Made by a program: the position numbers and the translations under genes | NCBI RefSeq assembly: GCF_011290685.1 | Contig: NZ_JAANYN010000006.1 | Location: 124,001-188,000 of the forward strand | DNA length: 64,000 nt | Source of the DNA: Cyclobacterium plantarum | GTDB lineage: Bacteria; Bacteroidota; Bacteroidia; Cytophagales; Cyclobacteriaceae | Reading direction: 5' to 3' | Shown here: positions 1 to 7,469 of the stretch, piece by piece | Position numbering within the stretch: the stretch's first letter is position 1 | How the letters are laid out: every line of letters begins with the position of its first letter | The notes under the pieces: generated by a model | What the model saw: the letters and a program-made list of their open reading frames with translations, nothing else | What the model was told of the DNA's origin: nothing | The model's database searches: none

Positions 1-52
1 CCAAAATACCATTCAAAAAAGGCTGGAGCAAATCGCCAAACAATATGAATAA
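1..52 (+). CDS. 3' end of an unidentified gene (partial)
   Basis: Reading from base 2, sixteen sense codons run to a TAA at 50-52, ending in the residues QIAKQYE. The charged, Gln/Glu/Lys-rich tail looks like an ordinary amphipathic C-terminal helix. Everything upstream lies outside the window, so no family can be named. It is co-directional with the creatininase-family gene at 430 but separated from it by about 380 bases, so an operon link is not evident. The frame could also be open by chance because it is so short. Confidence 0.5.
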   Translation, partial: QNTIQKRLEQIAKQYE

Positions 53-429
53 CCCATGGGATAATTTCTGAATTATTCAAAATCCGACCAGGTCTGGTGT
101 GTTTTATTTACGGATAGCAGTACTTTATCCGGTAGGATAAAATAGGATTGGCCATTCCTATGGATCAATCCAAGCCCAGAACTCCTCAATCATTCAGGCA
201 GGATATGTCAGGAATGCTATTAATACTTTTACGGTAAAATTTTTCCAGTTATCTGGCGGGGTTCCATTTAGAAAAGGGCTACAGACAGCGGTAGGTTGTA
301 ATTCCTTGCTTCGTCTGCATTGGAAGCCATTTAAATAAAGTCATTGCCCATAGAAGAAGGAATTTTTGAAAAAATATGGTTTATTTACATTTTAGGAACG
401 GAGACCAGATAAATTAACAAACCAAGATC
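53..429. other. Intergenic stretch without a recognisable gene
   Basis: I see no convincing reading frame here. A small stem-loop, TTTATCC (124-130) / GGATAAA (135-141) with a GGTA loop, lies about 70 bases after the upstream stop codon. It is not followed by a T-run, so it is at best a weak terminator. A candidate promoter for the next gene lies near the right end (365-393). Confidence 0.5.
365..393 (+). promoter_or_regulatory. Candidate Bacteroidota-type promoter for the creatininase-family gene
   Basis: TTTG at 365-368 and TACATTTT at 386-393 are separated by 17 bases and lie 36 bases before the ATG at 430. This fits the TTG / TAnnTTTG layout known for Bacteroidota sigma-A, with the last base of the -7 box off. 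The region is AT-rich, so a chance match is possible. Confidence 0.35.
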
Positions 430-1191
430 ATGAGACCCTATATTTTGGCTGAAACCAATTGGAAAGCACTGAAAAAAGAAAAAATTGAGTTGGCGGTACT
501 CCCCTGGGCAGCCACCGAAGCCCATAACTACCACCTGCCCTATGGTACCGATATTTACGAAGCAGACGCTGTCGCGGCAGCATCCGGGAAAATCGCCTGG
601 GAAAAGGGAGCAAAAGTAATGATATTACCCACCATTCCCTTTGGTGTGAATACGGGGCAAGCCGATATTTACCTGGACATGAACCTCAACCCCAGCACCC
701 AACTGGCCATTATCAAAGACCTGACCAGCGTTTTACACCGGCAGGGAATTCCAAAATTGTTGATTTTGAACAGTCATGGAGGAAATGATTTCAAAACCAT
801 CCTGAGAGAAATTGGACTTCAATTTCCCGACATGTTTTTCAGCACCTGCAATTGGTTCCAGGCCCTGGATAAAACACAATATTTTGACCACATGGGGGAC
901 CATGCCGATGAAATGGAAACAAGCCTGATCATGCACCTTCATTCCCACCTGGTGGGTCCCCTGGCAGAAACAGGTGATGGAGCAGAAAAAAAATCAAAAG
1001 TCAAAGCCCTGAGGGAAGGCTGGGCCTGGGCAGAGAGAAAATGGTCCATGGTCACCGAAGATACAGGCATTGGGAACCCCAAAGCTTCCAGTAAGGAAAA
1101 AGGCGAGCGGTTTTTTAAGGATGTCACAGAAAAAGTGGCTCAACTTATGATTGATTTGGAAAAACTTGATATCACAGACCGTTACGAATAA
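430..1191 (+). CDS. Creatininase-family amidohydrolase
   Basis: This 253-residue protein has the length of the creatininase/MftE family, zinc-dependent cytosolic amidohydrolases acting on small cyclic or linear amides. The N-terminal metal motif appears as LPWAATEAHNYHLPYGTD (about 24-41), giving the usual Glu30, His32 and Asp41 ligands. NSHGGN (about 113-118) is the second hallmark, and HADEMETS supplies a further His/Glu pair near residue 155. There is no signal peptide. Fourteen bases separate it from the M1 peptidase gene downstream, so the two are probably co-transcribed. The family covers several substrates (creatinine, formamidopyrimidines, mycofactocin peptide), and nothing here selects one, so true creatinine hydrolysis should not be assumed. 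Confidence 0.85.
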   Translation: MRPYILAETNWKALKKEKIELAVLPWAATEAHNYHLPYGTDIYEADAVAAASGKIAWEKGAKVMILPTIPFGVNTGQADIYLDMNLNPSTQLAIIKDLTSVLHRQGIPKLLILNSHGGNDFKTILREIGLQFPDMFFSTCNWFQALDKTQYFDHMGDHADEMETSLIMHLHSHLVGPLAETGDGAEKKSKVKALREGWAWAERKWSMVTEDTGIGNPKASSKEKGERFFKDVTEKVAQLMIDLEKLDITDRYE

Positions 1192-1205
1192 TTGCTCCCC
1201 AACTT

Positions 1206-2882
1206 ATGAAATTATCACTTGATTTTACGTCTACATATATTTTTGCTCTTTTTCTATGCCTTATTTTTTCCCTCCCAATAACCCATGCCCAACAAGTGGG
1301 TATTCCCTATACCAGACAAGACAGCCTTAGAGGAAGCATCACCCCTGAAAGGGAATGGTGGGATTTGGTATTCTACCACCTTGATATTGAGGTGGATCCA
1401 AGAAAAAAAACCATTGAAGGAACAAATACCGTACATTATAAAGTGCTCAGGGAAGGACAATTGCTTCAAATTGATCTGCAGGAGCCGATGAGAATAAGGA
1501 GCTTCCGGCAGGATGAAAAAGAACTGGCTTACAAAAGAGAAGGAAATGCTTATTTCGTACGACTTCCTTCTCCACAAAAACCGGGAAGCGTTCACAATCT
1601 TGAAATCTCCTATGAAGGTAATCCTAGAATCAGTCCCAACCCTCCCTGGAGTGGTGGCCTTACCTGGAAGAAAGACGCAAAAGGAAAACCTTTTATTGCC
1701 AATTCAAACCAGGGAGATGGGGCCAGTCTTTGGTGGCCCTGTAAAGACCATATGTATGATGAACCTGATAGCATGCTGATCAGTGTGAATGTTCCTGATC
1801 CATTAATGAACATATCGAATGGGAGGCTTAGAAAGACAGAAAAACATGAGGATGGTACTAGCACCTACCATTGGTTTGTGTCCAATCCCATTAACAATTA
1901 TGGCGTAAACATCAGCATTGCCGATTATGCCCATTTTTCTGAGGATTATCAGGGAGAGAAGGGCCCTTTGACGCTGGATTACTATGTACTCAAAGAAAAC
2001 CTGGATAAAGCCAGGGTCCAGTTTAAAGATGTGCCGCGGCTGATGCGTGCTTTTGAGTATTGGTTTGGCCCATATCCTTTCTATGAGGATGGGTTTAAAC
2101 TGATTGAAGTGCCTTACCTGGGGATGGAGCATCAATCTGCCGTAACCTACGGGAATGGCTACCAGCAGGGCTATAAGGGGAAAGATTTTAGTGAAACTGG
2201 TTGGGGAATGACCTTTGATTATATCATTATACATGAAGCCGGGCACGAATGGTTTGCCAATAACATTACCTACCGGGATATTGCCGATATGTGGATCCAT
2301 GAAAGCTTCACTACCTATTCCGAAAGCCTGTTTCTGGATTATCACTACGGGATAAATGCCGGCAATGCCTACCTGCAGGGTGCCCGGCAGGTGATAAAAA
2401 ACGACATCCCCATTATTGGTGACTATGAGGTTAATCAGCGGGGGTCGGGCGACATGTATTTCAAAGGAGCCAATATCTTGCACACCCTGAGGCAATGGAT
2501 AGCTGATGATGAAAAGTGGAGGAATATCCTTCGGGAAATGAACGAAACCTTTTATCACCAGACGGTAACAACTAATGATATAGAAACATTTCTAGCCAAA
2601 AGGACCGGATTGCCCCTTCAATCCTTTTTTGATCAGTACCTGAGAACCGCCGATGTTCCCCTGTTCCAGTTTTACTGGAAGGACGACCAGCTTTTTTTCC
2701 GTTGGAAAGAAGTGGTAGATGACTTTGCCATGCCTTTGAAAATCAGCCAAAATGGTAAAACAAATTGGTTAAAACCTACATCGGAATGGCAAAGCACAAC
2801 CGATTTGATAGAAAAAGAAATGATAGAAGCAGATCCCAATTTTTACATTTACACCCAGCAAATTCAACCGGGATCAGAATAA
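1206..2882 (+). CDS. Secreted M1-family zinc metallopeptidase
   Basis: The N-terminus carries a clear signal peptide ending near THAQQ (about 29), so the protein is exported. The zinc site is complete: HEAGH at about 343-347, then 18 residues, then Glu in WIHES (about 366). The exopeptidase motif reads LGMEHQ rather than the textbook GAMEN. At 558 residues the protein keeps the N-terminal beta domain (about 45-250) and the catalytic domain but lacks the long C-terminal helical domain of 850-900 residue aminopeptidase N enzymes. It probably trims peptides in the periplasm. The gene starts 14 bases after the creatininase-family gene. Confidence 0.88.
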   Translation: MKLSLDFTSTYIFALFLCLIFSLPITHAQQVGIPYTRQDSLRGSITPEREWWDLVFYHLDIEVDPRKKTIEGTNTVHYKVLREGQLLQIDLQEPMRIRSFRQDEKELAYKREGNAYFVRLPSPQKPGSVHNLEISYEGNPRISPNPPWSGGLTWKKDAKGKPFIANSNQGDGASLWWPCKDHMYDEPDSMLISVNVPDPLMNISNGRLRKTEKHEDGTSTYHWFVSNPINNYGVNISIADYAHFSEDYQGEKGPLTLDYYVLKENLDKARVQFKDVPRLMRAFEYWFGPYPFYEDGFKLIEVPYLGMEHQSAVTYGNGYQQGYKGKDFSETGWGMTFDYIIIHEAGHEWFANNITYRDIADMWIHESFTTYSESLFLDYHYGINAGNAYLQGARQVIKNDIPIIGDYEVNQRGSGDMYFKGANILHTLRQWIADDEKWRNILREMNETFYHQTVTTNDIETFLAKRTGLPLQSFFDQYLRTADVPLFQFYWKDDQLFFRWKEVVDDFAMPLKISQNGKTNWLKPTSEWQSTTDLIEKEMIEADPNFYIYTQQIQPGSE

Positions 2883-2948
2883 ATTAAATGAATTTATCCA
2901 CAAATATTGATTAATTTTAACACTGAATTTTAATTTAAAGGACCAGAA

Positions 2949-3749
2949 ATGGACAAAAACACGAAGATTGCCATCATTGGCTGTGGGAACCTGGGCTTAT
3001 CTATTGTAAACGGATTATTGTCCAGTTCGGGTTTTGATGGAAAAAACCTGACGGTTACCAAAAGACACCCTGAAAGCCTGTTTTACCTGCAATCTCAGGG
3101 AGTTACCGTTTTAGCGGATAATAAGGAGGCTGTAAAAGACGCAGATTTTGTCATTTTGGGAGTTAAGCCTTACAACATCAAACCTGTCTTGCAGGAGATC
3201 AAACCGTTTTTATACAAGAAAAAGCAGGTAATTGCTTCTTTGGCCGCAGGAGTTACCATTGAGCGCATAAAGCAGGAATTGGAGCCAGGCACCACTGTTT
3301 TCAGGGTAATGCCCAATATTGCAGCAGATATTAAAGAGTCCATTACCTGCATTTGCGGCGAGAATTTCACGCCTGAATCAGAAGATGTAGTCAAATCCAT
3401 ATTTAACAGTGTGGGTATATCCATCACTATAGAAGAACACCTGATGGAAGCCGCTACAGTATTGGGAGCCTGCGGGACGGCATTTGTACTCCGGTTTATG
3501 CGGGCCATGACCCAGGGAGGTATACAGATAGGTTTTGATGCGAAAACTGCTAATAAGATAGTCAATCAAACTGTAAAGGGAGCAGCAGAACTTATTATTC
3601 AAAAAGGGATTCACCCGGAAGCAGCCATTGATAAAGTCACCACTCCCAAGGGCTCAACCATAAAAGGCCTAAATGAAATGGAACACCATGGTTTTAGTTC
3701 TGCTATGGTAAGAGGTGTAGTCGCCTCCTATGAGGACATCAAAAAGTAA
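2949..3749 (+). CDS. proC: Pyrroline-5-carboxylate reductase
   Basis: At 266 residues this is the normal size for ProC, which reduces pyrroline-5-carboxylate to proline with NAD(P)H in the last step of proline synthesis. The Rossmann motif GCGNLGLSI is at about 11-19, GVKPYNI marks the nucleotide-binding fold near 72, and the C-terminal signature with TTPKGSTIKGL (about 231-241) and the conserved G-A-C-G-T-A stretch near 171 are present. The protein is cytosolic. Sixty-six bases separate it from the peptidase gene. The spacer after its stop codon is filled with repeats. Confidence 0.95.
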   Translation: MDKNTKIAIIGCGNLGLSIVNGLLSSSGFDGKNLTVTKRHPESLFYLQSQGVTVLADNKEAVKDADFVILGVKPYNIKPVLQEIKPFLYKKKQVIASLAAGVTIERIKQELEPGTTVFRVMPNIAADIKESITCICGENFTPESEDVVKSIFNSVGISITIEEHLMEAATVLGACGTAFVLRFMRAMTQGGIQIGFDAKTANKIVNQTVKGAAELIIQKGIHPEAAIDKVTTPKGSTIKGLNEMEHHGFSSAMVRGVVASYEDIKK

Positions 3750-3751
3750 GT

Positions 3752-3904
3752 ACATGAAATCGAGCCTGCCTACCGCAGGCAGGCATGACGAAAACGTCAC
3801 CCAGTTGGATGATTATTAATCATGCGAAGATTCCCCGTCCGACTGGCGTCATCCGGGCGGGAATGTGACCTTTGAAAAGCAAATTATAGACACATGAAAT
3901 CGAG
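3752..3904. repeat. REP-like intergenic repeat mosaic
   Basis: The 13-mer ACATGAAATCGAG occurs at 3752-3764 and again at 3892-3904. Between them are a hairpin with 8-base arms (GCCTGCCT at 3764-3771, AGGCAGGC at 3777-3784, loop ACCGC) and an imperfect GC-rich dyad around 3829-3863 (ATTCCC...GGGAAT type). This arrangement is typical of short palindromic repeats that accumulate between Bacteroidota genes. It has no coding capacity. Confidence 0.6.
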
Positions 3905-3968
3905 AATGACACAGGCGACACAACGAGACATGATCATAATTGAGTAATTTATAGGTCATGAATGTTAC

Positions 3969-3997
3969 TTGTCAGACGGTTCTAGACCGTCTGACAA
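3969..3997. repeat. Perfect 12-base inverted repeat, 5-base loop
   Basis: TTGTCAGACGGT (3969-3980) pairs perfectly with ACCGTCTGACAA (3986-3997) around TCTAG. It ends 30 bases before the ATG of the hydrolase gene at 4028 and overlaps no gene. No T-run follows, so it is not a canonical terminator. It could be a mobile palindromic repeat, an operator, or a leader RNA hairpin. Confidence 0.7.
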
Positions 3998-4027
3998 GGG
4001 TTCCGGTTGCAAGACAATAATAAACGT

Positions 4028-5047
4028 ATGAAAAGAATCATCCCCTGGCTAATGGGTTTAGCCATCTTACTGGTAATCGCTTACATGTTGGGACCCAGAG
4101 AAAGTATACAGGACCTGTCGGGAACCTATCCTGAAGTCCCAACTGATCTTGCAGAACTGGAAGCTTTTATCAAGGCCAAAGAGGATACGGTTAAGGGCTT
4201 AAAAGTCAATAACCAGGCCAGAATCCTGTGGGCTGACAGCACAAAAAAGGAAAAAACACCTTTTAGTATCCTTTATGTTCATGGTTTTGGCGCCAGTCAA
4301 ATGGAAGGAGATCCTGTCCACAAGAAAATTGCCGAGCACTTTGGCGCTAATCTATTCCTCAGCCGCTTACCTGAACATGGCATCGACAGGCCTAATGCTT
4401 TTGAATACCTGGATGCACAACAATTGGTTCAGGGAGCCAGAGAGGCTTTTATGATCAGTAAGCAACTGGGAGAAAAAGTCATTGTTATCGGTACTTCTAT
4501 GGGTGGAGCCTTATCATTGGTTTTGGCGGAGGAACGACCTGATATCCATGCTTTGCTTTTGTATTCCCCTTGTGTAGCCATCTATGGAGATAAATTAGAT
4601 CCTCTTTTTCAACCCTGGATGAAACAACTGATGCAGATTACCATGACGGAAAATGGGGTAATGGTAGTTCCAAGAGAAGAGGAGGAAGGGAAATACTGGG
4701 CCAACAGGCTTCATATCAATGCATATACCAGCCTTGGCATTTTGGTAAAAAGTGAAATGAATAAGGAGACCTTCGAAAAAGTAAAGCAGCCTCTTTTTCT
4801 GGGATATTATTATAAGGATGAGGAAAATCAGGACAGGGTGGTATCCGTACCTGCCATGCTCCAAATGTTTGAGCAGATCAACACTCCTGCTCAACTGAAA
4901 AGGAAAACCAGCTTTCCGGAAGCTGGAGACCATGTCATTGCCTCGGATATTAAAACCGACCAATGGAAAGCAGTTTTAGAAGAATCGATCAACTTTTTAG
5001 AAACGGTAGTCCACGTTCCTGTACCAGAACTCCCCCAACCTTTATAG
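4028..5047 (+). CDS. Membrane-anchored alpha/beta hydrolase
   Basis: I start at the ATG at 4028; a longer frame from a TTG at 4007 adds only seven polar residues. Residues about 4-20 form one hydrophobic segment, an uncleaved anchor or signal. The fold is recognisable from LYVHGFGAS (oxyanion-hole region, about 80), the nucleophile elbow GTSMGG (Ser near 157) and GDHVI near the C-terminus carrying the catalytic His. The length (339 residues) suits carboxylesterase or lysophospholipase-like enzymes. The substrate cannot be predicted. A strong terminator follows the gene. Confidence 0.8.
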   Translation: MKRIIPWLMGLAILLVIAYMLGPRESIQDLSGTYPEVPTDLAELEAFIKAKEDTVKGLKVNNQARILWADSTKKEKTPFSILYVHGFGASQMEGDPVHKKIAEHFGANLFLSRLPEHGIDRPNAFEYLDAQQLVQGAREAFMISKQLGEKVIVIGTSMGGALSLVLAEERPDIHALLLYSPCVAIYGDKLDPLFQPWMKQLMQITMTENGVMVVPREEEEGKYWANRLHINAYTSLGILVKSEMNKETFEKVKQPLFLGYYYKDEENQDRVVSVPAMLQMFEQINTPAQLKRKTSFPEAGDHVIASDIKTDQWKAVLEESINFLETVVHVPVPELPQPL

Positions 5048-5066
5048 TATAAGCCGATTGAGAAAG

Positions 5067-5104
5067 CAGGAAGCCAACCGATTAGGTGGCTTCCTGTTTT
5101 TATT
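5067..5104 (+). terminator. Rho-independent terminator after the hydrolase gene
   Basis: CAGGAAGCCA (5067-5076) pairs with TGGCTTCCTG (5087-5096) and is followed directly by TTTTTATT. It lies 20 bases past the hydrolase stop codon. The T-run is only on the plus-strand side, so it serves the hydrolase gene rather than the convergent DUF1328 gene. Confidence 0.85.
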
Positions 5105-5267
5105 AAAAGCCGTTTAAGGCCCCCGCAATTAAGCTTATCGCCAATAAGATCAGGAACAAATAAAAGATTATTTTGGCAATGGAAGCCAATCCGGAAGCAA
5201 GCCCGGAAAAACCCAATACAGCAGCAATCAATGCTACTACTAAAAACACAATTACCCAGGTTAACAT
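5103..5267 (-). CDS. DUF1328 / YtjA-like small membrane protein
   Basis: This 54-residue peptide starting MLTWVIVFLVV is almost wholly hydrophobic, with two membrane segments around the Gly/Ala/Ser-rich stretch FSGLASGLASIAKIIF, the hallmark of the DUF1328 (UPF0391) family. The longer frame adds 13 polar residues that do not fit the family, so I start at 5267. DUF1328 proteins are inner-membrane peptides, often linked to envelope stress, without an established mechanism. It is a lone gene whose 3' end abuts the convergent hydrolase terminator. Confidence 0.8.
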   Translation of the reverse strand: MLTWVIVFLVVALIAAVLGFSGLASGLASIAKIIFYLFLILLAISLIAGALNGF

Positions 5268-5396
5268 TTTTCTTTGGTTTGGTTGATGAATATTTACTCC
5301 TATCAAGTTACAAGAAATAAGCCAATTTCCAAACTAACCGCATTGTTTTACATACAAATGCAATTTTTTCAGGTATAAATATATCAGCCAACCCAA

Positions 5397-7469
5397 TTAT
5401 TCAATCAGCACTCCTATTTCGGCAAAACTAGCTGGCTGATCATCCAGTTTACTCAATGCTTTTAATCGAATAAAGCGGGCCTCCACTGTAGGGAAAATTA
5501 CCCGTTGTTCGATTGGACTGTTGGCAATGTTACCAAATTCCCCCTTGCTGACTTCCGTCCAGCTTTCCCCGTCCTTACTTACCAGAAAGGAAAATGATTG
5601 GATCAAACCTGACAAATACCTGTTCTGCATGGGGAAATAAGTAAAACCTTTTAGTGAATATGTGGCACCAAGGTCAATAGTCACCCTATCCTGATTACTG
5701 AAATAATTGGTACTGGCATTATCATCAATTACCTGTGTGGCGTTTTCTCCAGGCTCCATCACTTCCCAGTCTTTCTTTGCCAGCTGAAATTCCTTTTGTA
5801 CAGGTTCACTGAACTTTTCCGCCTGTGGATCCCTGGAAATGGCATGGATGGAGGTGGGCTCCAAAACTTGAAATGGCCCGGCATACAATTGTCCATTTTT
5901 AGCAGGATCAGACCCATCCAGGGTATAATACATTTCCAGCCCTTCTTCGGAGGCTTCCATACTCACCATACCGGATTTTTCCCTGCTGATTTTAGGTGGA
6001 AGCAGCAAACTGGGGGCCTTAAAAAAGGCCAGGTGGCTGACCGTCGGACTGTCCTTTGAATTATTAATGGTAAACCTGATAGATCTGGCCTCAGTATCCG
6101 GCAATCGTAATATTCTTTTAAATCCAATGGTGGTACCTGAAGCAATCTTCTTCCAGGAATTATCTGCCTGCTGCACTTCCAGGTCAAAGGATTTGACCCT
6201 TTGACCCAGAGCGATGTTTTCCTGAACAAGAAACCGGTTAAAAACAACCGGACCGGGGAAGTCTATAGTGATAGAAGCTGAGGTTTGTCCATCTTCAGCA
6301 GCCCAGAAGTTACCCAGTTTCTCGTTTAAAATTTGCTGAACCTCAAAACCCTTTCCCCTACTGGAGCTGGCCGATAAATTATCTGCATCCATGGGTAAAG
6401 GAGATGCAAAATCTTCTTTAATTTTATTTACCAGTTTCATGAGTTGGCTGACATCATTTTCATGGATTTTCCCCCTTTTATCAATAGGAAAGTTCAATAA
6501 AAGAGAACTGTTTCTGCCAATGCTATTGTAATAGATTTCCAAAAGTTGTGGAAGGGATTTGACTTTATGGTCTTCATATTCATGGTAATACCAACCCGGC
6601 CGGATGGAAACATCTGCTTCTGCAGGCACCCAATGGGTCCCATTTTCCTGTCCGGATGCATATTTTTCCGCATATTCAGGCATACCCCCATAGATCGAAT
6701 CCCGCATCAGATTGGACCAGGTAGTCTCGTAGGCAAATCCATGTTCATTACCCACCCACCTGACATCAGGGCCTGCATCACCAAATATCACCGCATTGGG
6801 TTGGAGTTCTCTAATGATGGCATAAGTGTTTTGCCAATCATAGTAGTTTTTTTTATCTACCCTTCTCTCTTCGTTGGCCCCGCCATAGTATCCTGTACCT
6901 CCATTTGCCCCATCAAACCAAACTTCAAATATCTCTCCATAATTGGTTAGCAATTCTCTTAATTGCTGCCTGAATACCTCAATATATTCCGGCTTTCCAT
7001 AGTCCGGATGGTTTCTGTCCCAGGGTGAAAGGTAAATCCCGAATTTAAGTCCTTCCTTCCGGAATGCTTCAGCTACCTCTTTGATGATATCACCTTTTCC
7101 ATCCTTCCAGGTAGCATTTTTTACAGAATGTGGAGTGGTAGCTGTGGGCCACAGGCAAAAGCCGTCGTGGTGTTTGGCCGTAATAATAATACCTTTCATT
7201 CCAGCCTCTTTACAGACCTTTGCCCATTGTGCCGGGTCAAAATCTGTAGGGTTAAATAAAGCGGGGTCTTCATTTCCCATTCCCCATTCCATATTGGTAA
7301 AGGTATTCATGTTAAAATGGGCAAAAGCATAAAACTCCAACTCCTGCCATTCAAGCTGTCTTGTATGGGGAACCGGATTTACTGGTTCCGGTGGATCAGC
7401 CTGGGGTGCTGCACATGAGGCCAGAACACAGGATATAAAAAGTAAGCAGTAAAGATTATTCATTTTCAT
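5397..7469 (-). CDS. GH29 alpha-L-fucosidase lipoprotein with discoidin modules
   Basis: Starting at the ATG at 7469, a signal peptide runs into the lipobox LASC, so this is a lipoprotein. The GH29 catalytic domain (about 35-360) shows the family core with AKHHDGFCLWPT and the nucleophile motif VWFDGANGG (Asp near 185). A discoidin-like F5/8 domain follows (about 390-500), then a chitobiase-type C-terminal module containing YYTLDGSDP (about 530-590), then a second discoidin-like domain to the end. It should release alpha-L-fucose from glycans. Its start overlaps the end of the HTCS gene by 14 bases, implying co-transcription and coupled translation. An ATG two codons in (7463) is also possible. 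Confidence 0.9.
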   Translation of the reverse strand: MKMNNLYCLLFISCVLASCAAPQADPPEPVNPVPHTRQLEWQELEFYAFAHFNMNTFTNMEWGMGNEDPALFNPTDFDPAQWAKVCKEAGMKGIIITAKHHDGFCLWPTATTPHSVKNATWKDGKGDIIKEVAEAFRKEGLKFGIYLSPWDRNHPDYGKPEYIEVFRQQLRELLTNYGEIFEVWFDGANGGTGYYGGANEERRVDKKNYYDWQNTYAIIRELQPNAVIFGDAGPDVRWVGNEHGFAYETTWSNLMRDSIYGGMPEYAEKYASGQENGTHWVPAEADVSIRPGWYYHEYEDHKVKSLPQLLEIYYNSIGRNSSLLLNFPIDKRGKIHENDVSQLMKLVNKIKEDFASPLPMDADNLSASSSRGKGFEVQQILNEKLGNFWAAEDGQTSASITIDFPGPVVFNRFLVQENIALGQRVKSFDLEVQQADNSWKKIASGTTIGFKRILRLPDTEARSIRFTINNSKDSPTVSHLAFFKAPSLLLPPKISREKSGMVSMEASEEGLEMYYTLDGSDPAKNGQLYAGPFQVLEPTSIHAISRDPQAEKFSEPVQKEFQLAKKDWEVMEPGENATQVIDDNASTNYFSNQDRVTIDLGATYSLKGFTYFPMQNRYLSGLIQSFSFLVSKDGESWTEVSKGEFGNIANSPIEQRVIFPTVEARFIRLKALSKLDDQPASFAEIGVLIE

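Noticed and set aside
1803-2558. 251-codon minus-strand frame opposite the M1 peptidase
   Set aside because: It covers the zinc-binding region of the real gene on the other strand and has no recognisable motif.
3750-4027. Terminator for proC in the repeat region
   Set aside because: None of the hairpins there is followed by a T-run.
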